DNA of 64,000 nt from CADEED01 sp039931065 (GCA_039931065.1 JBDTSP010000012.1:74347-138346), one strand, 5' to 3'; counted from the stretch's first letter, positions 1 through 8,979 are shown. Numbers and translations are program-made. The notes: generated by a model not told the origin, from the sequence alone.

Positions 1-685
1 AGATCAGGCGCGCGGCGTCGTCCATGCGCGACGCGACCTTCTGGAAGTACTGCACCTGCGGCTCGTCGAGATCGGCGCCCAGTTGCAGGTCGATGGCCAG
101 CAACCACCAGTTGGCAGGGAGCTTCAGCGCAAAGTAGCTGCGAGTCTGGCGAGTCACGCAGCCCGCGAAGCCGCGCTCCGGCCGGCAGAAGACACGCGAG
201 AACGCGACCAGGCTGTCGTACCAGTCGTGATTGCCCGGGATCGCGAAGACCTCCGGATGTGCACGGCCGGCAAAAGCCATCTTGTAAGGCGTCTCCGTGC
301 GCACCGCGTATTCCGCGCGCGATGGATAGGGATAAACCTCGTCGCCACCGAACACGAGCAGCCTTCCCGCCTGGGTTTGCTCGACGGTATCGCCGGACGG
401 AAGATCGAGCGTGGGCTGGGCGATCGCATCGGCGATGGCGAAGGTCGAATTCCAGCCGTCTCCGATGTCCGCGGTGTAGTCGAACCAGAAGTCACCGGCC
501 ACCGACCCCGGCGGCGTCGAATAGTCGAACTCGTTTTGCGGCTGGCTGGCGAGCGCTTCGATGAGTCGCGTGTCGGAGTGACGACCGAAGACGTTGGCGA
601 TCGCCACCTGGTATGCCGAATGGGCCAGCACGCGCGGGTCATACCAGCCAACCATCGAACGCCGCCGCACCTTTTCCTCGCGCAT
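1..685 (-). CDS. Metallophosphoesterase (C-terminus beyond window)
   Basis: Calcineurin-like metallophosphoesterase, read on the minus strand; 228 codons are visible before the window edge at position 1, so the C-terminus is missing. The metal-binding motifs GGDEVYPYPS (about residues 110-120) and GNHDWYD (about 143-149) are clear. Metal-dependent hydrolysis of a phosphoester is expected, but the substrate is unknown. The ATG at 683-685 is preceded by a GGAG-like site and shares one base with the TGA of the upstream ABC permease (TGATG), so the two genes are probably translationally coupled. No signal peptide is seen. Confidence 0.85.
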   Translation of the reverse strand, partial: MREEKVRRRSMVGWYDPRVLAHSAYQVAIANVFGRHSDTRLIEALASQPQNEFDYSTPPGSVAGDFWFDYTADIGDGWNSTFAIADAIAQPTLDLPSGDTVEQTQAGRLLVFGGDEVYPYPSRAEYAVRTETPYKMAFAGRAHPEVFAIPGNHDWYDSLVAFSRVFCRPERGFAGCVTRQTRSYFALKLPANWWLLAIDLQLGADLDEPQVQYFQKVASRMDDAARLI

Positions 686-3174
686 CAGGAACTCCGCAGC
701 GTGAGCACCGGCGGCTGGTTGACCACCGATCGGGTGACCAGCCATCCGGCCAAACAGACTAACAACCCACCGCCGACCAGACCGTAGAACCAGACCCACG
801 GATCCGGCGAATAGGGAATCTGCAGCACGCGTTTGGCGATGTATGCGCCGGCAATCGAAGCTCCCGCCGCCGCCAGCGCGCCCGAAATGATGCCGAGCGC
901 GGCGAATTCGGCGAGCAGTCCTTTGAGCACCGTGGAGCGATTGGCGCCGAGCGTGCGCAGGATCGCGCTTTCGAAACGGCGCTCTTCGCGACTGGCCTGT
1001 ACCGCGGCAACCAACACGACCAGCCCCGCCAGCAGCGTAAAGAGGAAGACGCTCTGTACCGCCGCGAGCGCCTTGTCGATCACCGAACGGACCTGACGCA
1101 GCAGATCGTCCACGTTGAAGACGGAAACGCTGGGGAAACGCCGCACCAGTTCGCTGATGGTCTTCGAATTGTTGGCGTCGAGATGCGCGGCGGTCATCCA
1201 CGTGCCCTGTGCGCCTTCCAGCAAGCCGGGCGCGAACATCAGAAAGAAGTTGGGCTGAAAGCTGTCCCACTTCACGCGGCGCACGCTCGCCACCTTCGCG
1301 GTCTGGGTCTCGCCCGCCACGTCGAATTGCAGTGTGTCGCCGAGCTTGAGATTGAGTTCCTGCGCGTATTCGGTTGAAACCGAGACGAGCGCTTTGCCCT
1401 TGTCTTCGGACGTGAACCAGCGGCCCGCGGTGATCTCGTTGTCGCGGCCGAGTTGCTCGGCCCAGGTGATGTTCTGGTCGCGCGTGGCGAACTCGCGTGC
1501 CCGCGGTGTCGCGAACTTCAGGTCGTCGATCGCCTGTCCATTGATGTGGGTCATGCGCGCACGGACCATCGGCAGTGCACGGGTGCGTTGCGCGCCACGC
1601 TCCGTCAGGAACTGCGCAAATGCCTGGTGTTCCTCCGGTGGAATGTTGATGAAAAAGAAGTTGGGCGTATCAGCCGGCAGGCTGCGGCGCCAGTCGTTTA
1701 GCAGATCGTTGCGGACCACCACCAGCAGCAACAACATCATGATGCCGTGTGCGAAGGCCGTGAGCTGAACCACGCTCTCGGTGCGGCGCCGGCCGAGATT
1801 GGCGACGCCGTAGCGCCAGGAAACGCCCACGCCACCGCGAAACCGGGTAGTTAGTTTTACCAGCAGCCAGCCGGCGGTGGCGACGATGACCACGAATGCG
1901 GACAGGCCGCCGACGAACGCGCCGAAGATGACCAGGTCCCGCAGCACCCAGTACACCAGGAATACGATGGCCAGCACGGCCGGACCGAAGGCGAGGATGA
2001 CCAGCGGCGGCGGTGGCCCGACATCGCGGCGCAGGACGCGCAACGCCGGTGTTCGCGACAACTGCAGCAGCGGTGGCAGCGCGAATCCGCCGAGCACCGC
2101 GATCGCCGTCAACAAGCCGATGCCGAGTGGCGCGAGGCTCGGTGGCGGCAGATCGCCTTTGAGCAGGTCGGCGAGCGCGACGACCAGCCACGCTTGCGCA
2201 CCGAACCCGAGGATCGAGCCGAAGATGGCGGCGATCAGCCCGACCAGCCCGAGTTGCGTGAGGCTGACCGTAAGCGTGAATGCGCGTGTAGCGCCAAGGG
2301 TTTTCATCAGCGCAACGGAATCGAGATGGCGTTGTACGTAGCGCCGCGCAGCCATCGCGACGGCGATTGAACAGAGCAACACCGCGACCAGGCTGGCAAG
2401 GCTCAGGAAGCGGCCAGCGCGGTCGATGGCGGTCTTGATCTGCGGCGCCGTCTCGTCGACGTCGAGCAGCCTTTCGCCATCCTTCTTATTTGTTTTCAGC
2501 CACTGCCCGAACGAATCGATCTCGGAACGCCCATCCGCAAACAGCAGCGCGCGCGTGAGCCGGCTACCGGGCTGGATGAGCTGCGTGGCACCGATGTCTT
2601 CTTCGTTCATCAGCAGGCTGGGCGCAAGGTCGACGAAGGTCGCGCCCTGATCCGGCCGGCTGATCATGATGCGCGCGACTTTGAACTTGCTGGCGCCAAT
2701 CGAAAGCTCGGTACCGATGGCCGCGCCCAACGCCGCCGCCAGACGTGAGTCCGGCCAGACCTCGCCGCGGCTCGGATTGCCGACCACCGGCAAAGGTTTT
2801 CCGAAGGGCTGATCGGACAACATCACCTTGCCGCGCAGCGGGTATTCGGGCGACACCGCGCGTACCGCGGTCAGCTGGCTAACATCGCCGTTGAACACCA
2901 CGCTGAACATGCCGGTGCTGCGTGCGATGCTGATTCCGCGTCTCGTCGCTTCGTCGGTGGCGCTGCTGTCGAAGGGCCGCGCCGATTCCAGCCGCAGGTC
3001 CGCGGCGAGCACCTCGCCCGCCTGGTTGTCCACCGCGGCGCTGATGCGGTCGACGAGGAATCCGACCCCGGTGAGCGCGGCCACCGCAACCGTGATCGCG
3101 AGCACCAGCACCCCGAGTTCCCCCGACCTCCATTCGCGTATCAGGGTCCGCAGCGCAATGGCCAGTGCTCTCAC
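685..3174 (-). CDS. ABC transporter permease, YbbP/FtsX family
   Basis: Large permease of about 829 residues with the FtsX-type layout. It has an N-terminal membrane helix, a periplasmic domain, a central group of helices, a second extracytoplasmic domain and C-terminal helices ending close to the stop. It resembles E. coli YbbP, partner of YbbA in a predicted lipid or lipoprotein-handling exporter. I place the start at GTG 3172-3174 (VRALAIALRTL), because the family begins there and the longer frame to 3249 would overlap the ATPase. A GAAGAG site lies just upstream. It sits 10 bp after the ATPase gene. Confidence 0.85.
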   Translation of the reverse strand: MRALAIALRTLIREWRSGELGVLVLAITVAVAALTGVGFLVDRISAAVDNQAGEVLAADLRLESARPFDSSATDEATRRGISIARSTGMFSVVFNGDVSQLTAVRAVSPEYPLRGKVMLSDQPFGKPLPVVGNPSRGEVWPDSRLAAALGAAIGTELSIGASKFKVARIMISRPDQGATFVDLAPSLLMNEEDIGATQLIQPGSRLTRALLFADGRSEIDSFGQWLKTNKKDGERLLDVDETAPQIKTAIDRAGRFLSLASLVAVLLCSIAVAMAARRYVQRHLDSVALMKTLGATRAFTLTVSLTQLGLVGLIAAIFGSILGFGAQAWLVVALADLLKGDLPPPSLAPLGIGLLTAIAVLGGFALPPLLQLSRTPALRVLRRDVGPPPPLVILAFGPAVLAIVFLVYWVLRDLVIFGAFVGGLSAFVVIVATAGWLLVKLTTRFRGGVGVSWRYGVANLGRRRTESVVQLTAFAHGIMMLLLLVVVRNDLLNDWRRSLPADTPNFFFINIPPEEHQAFAQFLTERGAQRTRALPMVRARMTHINGQAIDDLKFATPRAREFATRDQNITWAEQLGRDNEITAGRWFTSEDKGKALVSVSTEYAQELNLKLGDTLQFDVAGETQTAKVASVRRVKWDSFQPNFFLMFAPGLLEGAQGTWMTAAHLDANNSKTISELVRRFPSVSVFNVDDLLRQVRSVIDKALAAVQSVFLFTLLAGLVVLVAAVQASREERRFESAILRTLGANRSTVLKGLLAEFAALGIISGALAAAGASIAGAYIAKRVLQIPYSPDPWVWFYGLVGGGLLVCLAGWLVTRSVVNQPPVLTLRSS

Positions 3175-3184
3175 GACGCACTCT

Positions 3185-3856
3185 TCATTCGAGCCGGCCC
3201 GAATCCATCTGCAGGACGCGACCACAACGCGTCGCGACCGTGCGGTCATGGGTTACCAGCACGAGCGTGGTGTGCGACTGCGCATTGAGATCGAACATCA
3301 GCGACACGATCTTTTCGCCGGTATGGGTATCGAGATTCCCGGTGGGCTCGTCGGCAAACAAGACGGCCGGCCGCGTGACGAACGCACGCGCAATGGCGAC
3401 CCGCTGCTGTTCGCCACCGGAGAGCTGGCGCGGGTAGTGCCCGGTGCGCTGCCCGAGGCCGACGCGGCCAAGCGTCTCGCTCGCGGCTGCGCGCGCGTCG
3501 CGCCGCCCGGCGAGCTCGAGCGGCAACATCACATTTTCGAGCGCCGTGAGCGAGGGCACCAGGTGGAACGACTGGAAGACGAAACCGACCCGTTCCGCGC
3601 GCAGGCGCGCGCGCCCGTCCTCATCAAGCGCCGTCAAATCGGTGCCCGCGAGAGTGATTCGTCCTGAAGTCGGAGAATCCAGGCCAGCCAGGAGCGCCAG
3701 CAGCGTAGATTTACCTGCGCCCGAGGCACCGACAATGGCAACTGATTCGGCTGCCGCGATGTCCAAGGACACGTCGTCTACGATGGTCAGCATCCCTTCG
3801 GGACTGGCGACTTTTTTAGTGAGGTTTTCGGCTTTGAGTACGCTCATCAGATCCAT
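3185..3856 (-). CDS. ABC transporter ATP-binding protein, YbbA/LolD-like
   Basis: Cytoplasmic ATPase of 223 residues. Walker A GASGAGKST is near residues 43-51, followed by a Q-loop, the signature LSGGEQQR, and Walker B VLFADEPTGNLD. The length and the LSGGEQQRVAIARA signature fit the MacB/LolD/YbbA group that energises FtsX-fold permeases, and the partner permease follows within 10 bp. The start may be ATG 3854-3856 or ATG 3845-3847 (MSVLKAENL); the second looks more like the family. The 5' end overlaps the 5' end of the divergent tesA, as in the conserved ybbA-tesA arrangement of proteobacteria. Confidence 0.88.
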   Translation of the reverse strand: MDLMSVLKAENLTKKVASPEGMLTIVDDVSLDIAAAESVAIVGASGAGKSTLLALLAGLDSPTSGRITLAGTDLTALDEDGRARLRAERVGFVFQSFHLVPSLTALENVMLPLELAGRRDARAAASETLGRVGLGQRTGHYPRQLSGGEQQRVAIARAFVTRPAVLFADEPTGNLDTHTGEKIVSLMFDLNAQSHTTLVLVTHDRTVATRCGRVLQMDSGRLE

Positions 3857-4481
3857 TCAGTTGGTGTTGCTGTTCGCGCTGGCGATGACTGCGCGTGCCG
3901 CGACTCCCGTGCCGCGCACCATCGTCGTGCTGGGCGACAGTCTCAGCGCCGGTTACGGCATCAAGGTTCAGGAAGGCTGGGTAAACCTGCTCGGGAAGCG
4001 GCTCGCTTCCGAAGGGTACGGATACGGCGTGATCAATGCCAGCGTGAGCGGCGAAACCACTCAAGGCGGACTCGCGCGGCTGCCGCGGGTGCTCGAATCG
4101 CACAAGCCGGCCATCGTCATCGTCGAACTCGGGGCCAACGATGGCCTGCGCGGTTTGCCACTCGCCGCCAGCCGCGAGAATCTCCGGCAAATCGTCGAGC
4201 GTTCACGCGCCGCGAAAGCGCGCGTGGTGCTCGTCGGAATGGTGATACCGCCTAACTACGGACCGCGTTATGGGCAGGAATTCCGTGACATGTTTGCCAC
4301 GCTCGCCGCCAAGTACCCGATCGCGTTGGTGCCGTTTTTCCTCGACCACGTGGCGCTCAAACCGGATCTCATGCAGGCGGATGGACTACATCCGAACGCC
4401 CTCGGGCAGCCGCAACTGCTCGAAAACCTCTGGCCGAAGCTCAAGCCGCTGCTAGTTGCTCCGGGGAAACCCGCAAGCTAG
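3834..4481 (+). CDS. tesA: Acyl-CoA thioesterase I / lysophospholipase L1 (GDSL hydrolase)
   Basis: Periplasmic SGNH/GDSL esterase that cleaves acyl thioesters and lysophospholipids. Visible blocks are GDSLSAGYG (nucleophile Ser), GANDG (oxyanion Asn) and DGLHPN (catalytic Asp and His). A hydrophobic signal peptide ends near MTARAA. No ATG precedes it. The likeliest start is TTG 3834 with GAGG at 3821-3824, giving MSTLIRSIQLVLL and a 215-residue precursor; GTG 3819 and GTG 3864 are alternatives. Divergent from and partly overlapping the YbbA-like ATPase gene, a known pairing. The fadD start lies 28 bp downstream, which suggests a short lipid operon. Confidence 0.87.
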   Translation: MSTLIRSIQLVLLFALAMTARAATPVPRTIVVLGDSLSAGYGIKVQEGWVNLLGKRLASEGYGYGVINASVSGETTQGGLARLPRVLESHKPAIVIVELGANDGLRGLPLAASRENLRQIVERSRAAKARVVLVGMVIPPNYGPRYGQEFRDMFATLAAKYPIALVPFFLDHVALKPDLMQADGLHPNALGQPQLLENLWPKLKPLLVAPGKPAS

Positions 4482-4509
4482 CCTGCGACACCAGATTCGA
4501 GGGGTGGTC

Positions 4510-6180
4510 GTGGAAAAGCATTGGCTCAAGTCTTATCCGCCGGGTGTCCGCGCCGAAATCAATGTAAACGAGTACCCCTCGCTCAAGGAGATGATCGAGC
4601 GCGGGCTCGCGGTCCACTCCGTACGCGATGCCTATGTCCAGATGGGCAAGGCGATGACCTACGGCGAGCTCGATGTACTGTCGGCCCAGTTCGGCGCGTT
4701 CCTGCAGACGAGTTGCGGGCTCAAGAAGGGCGACCGTGTCGCCGTGATGATGCCCAACACCTTGCAGTACCCCATCGTCGTGCACGGCGCATTGCGCGCC
4801 GGCCTCACCGTAGTCAATACCAATCCTTTGTACACCGCGCGCGAACTCGAGCATCAGCTCAGTGATTCGGGCGCAACCGTCATCGTGATCGTCGAGAACT
4901 TCGCGCACGTGCTGCAGGAAGTGATCGCGCATACACCTATCAAACATGTCGTCCTCACCAGCGTCGGCGAGATGCTCGGGTTTCCGAAGGGCAACATCGT
5001 CGACTTTGTCGTGCGTCACAAACGCAAACAGGTGAAGCCGTTCAACCTCCCGGGCGCGTGGAAGTTCAAGCAGGCGCTCAGGGCCGGATCGAAGGTGCGC
5101 ATGCAGCCCGTGTCGTTGAATCACAGCGACATCGCATTTCTGCAATACACCGGCGGCACGACCGGCGTTGCCAAGGGCGCAATGCTCACACACGGCAACA
5201 TGGTGGCAAACGTGCTGCAGGCGCTCGAGTGGATAGGGCCCTCTTTTCCGCGCGATCCAGCCACCCTGATAACGGCGCTGCCGCTGTACCACATCTTTGC
5301 ATTGACGGCTAACTGCCTGCTGTTCGTGGTGCTTGGCTGGCGCAACGTTCTCATCACCAACCCGCGTGATTTCCCCGCATTCGTGGCGGAGTTGAAGAAG
5401 TACAAGTTCTCGTACCTCAGTGGCGTCAACACACTGTTCAACGCTTTGTTGCATACGCCGGGATTCGACACTGTCGACTTCAGTAACTTGCGCATCACCC
5501 TCGGCGGCGGCATGGCCGTGCAGGAAGCTGTCGCCAAACGGTGGAAGGAAGTGACGGGGAAAATTCTCACTCAGGCGTGGGGACTGACCGAGACTTCGCC
5601 CGCTGCCTGCATCAACAAGCCCGGCGAGGATTTCAACGGGTCAATCGGTTATCCGATCCCTTCCACCGAGATCAGCATCCGTGATGATGCAGGGAATGAG
5701 CTGGGCATCAACCAAGTCGGTGAGATTTGCGTGCGCGGCCCGCAGGTGATGGCTGGATATTGGAATCGGCCCGATGAGACTGCGAATGTGATGATCGGGG
5801 CGGATCTGTTGCGCACCGGCGATATCGGCCGAATTGATGAGACCGGACTCGTGTTCATCGAAGATCGGAAGAAGGACATGATCCTTGTATCGGGATTCAA
5901 CGTTTACCCGAATGAAGTCGAGAGCATCGCTGTGACGCATCCTGGCGTGCTCGAAGCCGCCGCGATTGCTCAGCCGGATGAGAAGTCAGGCGAGGTTGTC
6001 GCGCTGTTTGTCGTGAAGAAAGATCCGAGTCTTACGGAGCAGCAGTTGATTGATCACTGCAGGAAGTTACTCACGGGATACAAAGTGCCGAAGCACGTGT
6101 ATTTCAGGAATGACCTGCCGAAAACGAATGTGGGGAAGATTTTGAGGAGAGCGTTGAGGGACGAGCTGCCGAAAAACTGA
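4510..6180 (+). CDS. fadD: Long-chain fatty acid-CoA ligase
   Basis: AMP-forming acyl-CoA synthetase of 556 residues that activates fatty acids to acyl-CoA for beta-oxidation, normally at the inner membrane. The ATP/AMP signature YTGGTTGVAKGA, the later WGLTETSP motif, the TGDIG block, and the FadD/ACS hinge DRKKDMILVSGFNVYP are all present. The start is GTG 4510 (VEKHWLKSYPPGV, matching the FadD N-terminus), with GAGGGG at 4499-4504 five bases upstream; the in-frame ATG at 4456 lies inside tesA. It follows tesA by 28 bp, and the pair suggests a fatty acid release and activation unit. Confidence 0.93.
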   Translation: MEKHWLKSYPPGVRAEINVNEYPSLKEMIERGLAVHSVRDAYVQMGKAMTYGELDVLSAQFGAFLQTSCGLKKGDRVAVMMPNTLQYPIVVHGALRAGLTVVNTNPLYTARELEHQLSDSGATVIVIVENFAHVLQEVIAHTPIKHVVLTSVGEMLGFPKGNIVDFVVRHKRKQVKPFNLPGAWKFKQALRAGSKVRMQPVSLNHSDIAFLQYTGGTTGVAKGAMLTHGNMVANVLQALEWIGPSFPRDPATLITALPLYHIFALTANCLLFVVLGWRNVLITNPRDFPAFVAELKKYKFSYLSGVNTLFNALLHTPGFDTVDFSNLRITLGGGMAVQEAVAKRWKEVTGKILTQAWGLTETSPAACINKPGEDFNGSIGYPIPSTEISIRDDAGNELGINQVGEICVRGPQVMAGYWNRPDETANVMIGADLLRTGDIGRIDETGLVFIEDRKKDMILVSGFNVYPNEVESIAVTHPGVLEAAAIAQPDEKSGEVVALFVVKKDPSLTEQQLIDHCRKLLTGYKVPKHVYFRNDLPKTNVGKILRRALRDELPKN

Positions 6181-6203
6181 CGTCCGGTTCCTATGGAGAT
6201 TCG

Positions 6204-6932
6204 TTAGGTCGTTGCACTTTCGTCTAGGAATGCGAACGTAAAAACCCCCGCGGTACATTTCTTTGAACGAGAGCCGCTCGCTTTTTCGACACGCGCCTCG
6301 AGCCAGTCGTCGACCACCGCCAAAAAGGCGATGGCTTGTTGATTAACTAGCGATCGAAAGTCGGCAGCGGCGGAGACCGGAAATGCACGGACTTTGCTTG
6401 AGCGTTCAAACAACGTGTTCTCCTTTCTCCGTGTCGTGACATTTCTAGTCACTGTCTCAACATAGCGCGAAACACCTTCGGTTAAGTGAGCCAGCAATTC
6501 TTTCGAAACGATCGGGACGACGCCGTACTTTCCTGTGGGAATCCATTGCTTCTCGCCTGTTTCTTTGATTAGACCCGATTTTTGAAGCCCTTCAAAAACC
6601 GTTTCAAATCTTTCGGCGTCAAAGTGCGAGTAAACGAGCTTTCGCAGCCCATTTTTTCCGGCGAGAGCAAGCGGGCGCGGAGAGCCCTCCTTCGTCAGGT
6701 ACTTAGTTTCCCGATGCCACGTCCTGAGTAGGCTTCCAAAGGTTTGAACATCGGGTCCAGCTGGTCCCTGCGCACAAACATTGGTCTCCTTGGATGCGGA
6801 CTCCACGCACTCGAGTGCGAAAAGCCGGAGCGCGTCGAGACTTGTGCCAGCGCTTAGTTGAAGCGCGAACAGTTGTACGATGGCTTCGCGGATCACAAGT
6901 TTTCGATCGCTCTTGAGCTGTGCTCGCTTCAT
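6204..6932 (-). CDS. DUF6502-like protein lacking the HTH segment
   Basis: Protein of 242 residues that I recognise as DUF6502-like from its middle and C-terminal part (LLRTWHRETKYLTKEG, a conserved block around ERSSKVRAFPVSA). The N-terminal helix pair is present, but the helix-turn-helix-like segment seen in the two neighbouring paralogues (TGLTRIEV, TGVPRRDV) is replaced by a short unrelated linker. The start is ATG 6930-6932 with GGAG seven bases upstream. It lies 31 bp after the paralogue at 6964-7818, so the two are probably co-transcribed. Function is unknown. Base composition is more AT-rich than the flanking genes. Confidence 0.65.
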   Translation of the reverse strand: MKRAQLKSDRKLVIREAIVQLFALQLSAGTSLDALRLFALECVESASKETNVCAQGPAGPDVQTFGSLLRTWHRETKYLTKEGSPRPLALAGKNGLRKLVYSHFDAERFETVFEGLQKSGLIKETGEKQWIPTGKYGVVPIVSKELLAHLTEGVSRYVETVTRNVTTRRKENTLFERSSKVRAFPVSAAADFRSLVNQQAIAFLAVVDDWLEARVEKASGSRSKKCTAGVFTFAFLDESATT

Positions 6933-6963
6933 CTTTTTCTCCGAGGATCGGAATCGTTCGATT

Positions 6964-7818
6964 TCATTTCTTTGCGCGCAGAGGTTTCTCGGCCGCCACA
7001 GCAACTGATATGGTTAGTTCGTATTTCGCATTACGCTTTGATCGAGTACCTAGTAGCTCTAGACCAGCAACAAACGAAGTTCGTCGGTTCTCGAGCTCGC
7101 GCACAGCTGCGTATACCTGCGGCATCGAATCGAAGTGAATCTTTAGTTGTCGAGCAGTTGAGGTCAGTTCTTCATCTGCACCTTCGCCACCTGTCTTGCT
7201 AAAGAAGTTTACCCAGGGCGAGATCGCACGCATGGCTGCAAGAGCTGGTTTTGGCGCTCGAATATCTACTCTAACTAATTCAACTAATCCAAGTGGAGTT
7301 TCTTTGGCCATTCCGAGCCGCACCATTTCAACAAGCATCGCCCTGGCAGGAATATCACCGCTATATTTCTTGACGAGTTTGGTAAAGCTGGCGCCAGAGG
7401 AGGCGAACGGAAGACACAAGGGTTTGCGTCGATTGCTAAGAAATGTGGCATCACTACTCCAACCTGATGCAACGCGTATCGCTCGGTTCAATGGGGTAGC
7501 TTCACTCAGGGCCAATTCGGATCCATCGCGCCTAAGCTGTGACACTTCAATACGTGTTAGGCCGGTGACAGCCGCGATTCTCGCGATACTGGGGCGAAGC
7601 GCCGACCCTGAATCCACTTCTACAGCAGCTTCGACGAACGCCAGCCGCGCGAGTTTGTTGAATCGTCGAAATCCGTAGCCGTTTCGGAGAAGCAGTTGCG
7701 CGACGTTCACCAGAATCTGGGTCAAGTGGCGATCGATGTGCGTGGGGCGAGAAGGCGCGGGCGGGCGGGCTCGGGCGTTCCTGGTTTGATGCCCCTCTAT
7801 GCGTACTCGACGTTTCAT
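6964..7818 (-). CDS. DUF6502-like protein with N-terminal HTH-like segment
   Basis: Protein of 284 residues, no signal peptide or membrane helix. The conserved N-terminal block (residues about 35-65, LLLRNGYGFRRFNKLARLAFVE) is followed by a helix-turn-helix-like stretch (about 76-97, IARIAAVTGLTRIEVSQL), and then a divergent C-terminal domain. I assign it to the DUF6502 family by resemblance to the protein encoded at 9118-9993. A DNA-binding role is inference only. The first 25 residues are basic and possibly not translated, although no later Met is available. Codon use and GC are unlike the neighbouring core genes. Confidence 0.65.
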   Translation of the reverse strand: MKRRVRIEGHQTRNARARPPAPSRPTHIDRHLTQILVNVAQLLLRNGYGFRRFNKLARLAFVEAAVEVDSGSALRPSIARIAAVTGLTRIEVSQLRRDGSELALSEATPLNRAIRVASGWSSDATFLSNRRKPLCLPFASSGASFTKLVKKYSGDIPARAMLVEMVRLGMAKETPLGLVELVRVDIRAPKPALAAMRAISPWVNFFSKTGGEGADEELTSTARQLKIHFDSMPQVYAAVRELENRRTSFVAGLELLGTRSKRNAKYELTISVAVAAEKPLRAKK

Positions 7819-8067
7819 GTTCGACGGAAGGATAGTGGATCGCCCAGCGCGGCCGTGTCTTCGATTCGGAAGCCTTTACTCTAGCGATTTTTTTGTCTGG
7901 AACTTCTATGGTGGTTAGCGGACTTTCCGGCCATTTGCGCTAGAAAGTGCTATTGAAGTTCAAGGAACACCCACTCTTCCCACACCAAGGTATCGAGGAA
8001 AAGCCGCCCCAAGTCAGGCTTAGGAATATCAGCCCAAGCAAACGACGAGAATTTTTATCGCGTTTCT
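7819..8067. other. Gene-free spacer in the low-GC island
   Basis: About 250 bp between the start of one DUF6502-like gene and the end of the octapeptide-repeat gene. I see no convincing open frame, RNA gene or terminator. A T-rich run near 7886-7893 and scattered AT-rich stretches could hold the promoter of the minus-strand pair 7818-6204. Confidence 0.4.
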
Positions 8068-8979
8068 TTAGTAGCTCGACGAACCAGCACCTTGGATGCT
8101 GTTGACTCCAGTGCCTTGGATACTTAGCGCACCGGTGCCCTGAATACTCAGCTTTCCAGTTCCTTGAATGCTGTTAACCCCAGTGCCCTGGATGCTCAGC
8201 ACGCCCGTACCCTGAATGCTTAGCTTGCCGGCGCCTTGAATAATGTTGGCCCCAGTTCCCTGGATACTAAATACGCCGGTACCCTGAATGCTCTGCTTTC
8301 CGGTCCCCTGGATACTCAGTTTTCCAGTGCCTTGAATGCTGTTAACTCCAGTGCCCTGGATGCTCAGTACGCCCGTGCCTTGGATGCTCTGCTTGCCGGT
8401 ACCTTGAATACTCAGTTTTCCAGTACCTTGGATGCTGTTGACCCCAGTACCCTGGATGCTGATCAAATCTTCAGCCTCGATACTCGTCGCCCAAATTCGG
8501 TCCTGTGGGTTGGCTTGGTGCCCCACGATCGTGACTAGGTTGCCCACCGATATCGGTGCGACCGCATCAACGGAAGCATCTGGAACGTAAATTTGAGCGC
8601 TGCCGATCGTCGCCAAACCCAGCGATTGATCGAACTTCGAAACGGTACCCGAAAGCAGAACTTCACTCGCGCCGGCGACATAGAGCGACTCGCTAACAAC
8701 TACTGAAGTTGCGACCAAAGCTCCTTCAGGTGACTGCTCTCCCTCGATGTAAAGGTAGGTGCCCAAACGCATGTCCAACGATGCAGCGGAACGCATTTGT
8801 TCCGCCGCCAATTGCGAGCTGCGAATAGTGAACGTCTGACCGAGAACTTGTATGGCGGAACCGTCGAGAGAAACCCTTTCGACTGGCCCGATAGCAATGA
8901 CAGTTGCGGCGCTTGCATCTGCACAAAGAACTGCAGCAAGCACGCTCGCTGCTAGCCGGAAACTTCCAGTGATGCCCAT
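8068..8979 (-). CDS. Secreted DUF5666-like protein with C-terminal IQGTG octapeptide repeats
   Basis: Precursor of 303 residues. A signal peptide (MGITGSFRLAASVLAAVL, cleavage near ASA-AT) is followed by a roughly 140-residue beta-rich region resembling DUF5666 OB-like repeats. The C-terminal 128 residues are 16 octapeptides of the form xxSIQGTG, then SSSY. The two variable positions follow a partly regular order (VN, KL, KQ, VL/VF), giving a 32-residue superperiod. Start ATG 8977-8979 has a strong GGGAGG site; the ATG at 9003 does not. It sits between DUF6502-like genes on the same strand. An extracellular or periplasmic location is inferred; the function is unknown. Confidence 0.75.
   Translation of the reverse strand: MGITGSFRLAASVLAAVLCADASAATVIAIGPVERVSLDGSAIQVLGQTFTIRSSQLAAEQMRSAASLDMRLGTYLYIEGEQSPEGALVATSVVVSESLYVAGASEVLLSGTVSKFDQSLGLATIGSAQIYVPDASVDAVAPISVGNLVTIVGHQANPQDRIWATSIEAEDLISIQGTGVNSIQGTGKLSIQGTGKQSIQGTGVLSIQGTGVNSIQGTGKLSIQGTGKQSIQGTGVFSIQGTGANIIQGAGKLSIQGTGVLSIQGTGVNSIQGTGKLSIQGTGALSIQGTGVNSIQGAGSSSY
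8083..8466 (-). repeat. 24-bp tandem repeat array, 16 units
   Basis: Sixteen in-frame 24-bp units encode the xxSIQGTG octapeptides of the DUF5666-like protein. Units differ mostly in the first two codons and at third positions, so the array is old enough to have diverged but keeps strict length. The protein-level order repeats in blocks of four units (96 bp), pointing to expansion by multi-unit duplication. Confidence 0.92.

Noticed and set aside
83..787. 234-codon plus-strand frame at the left edge
   Set aside because: It lies opposite a minus-strand metallophosphoesterase with clear metal-binding motifs; its own translation is Arg-rich and shows no family features.
4441..5454. 337-codon minus-strand frame opposite fadD
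   Set aside because: Shadow frame: fadD on the plus strand has all ACS motifs, and the minus translation is His/Arg-rich without motifs.
8083..8466. 24-bp repeat array considered as CRISPR
   Set aside because: Units are contiguous without spacers, and in frame within an exported protein.
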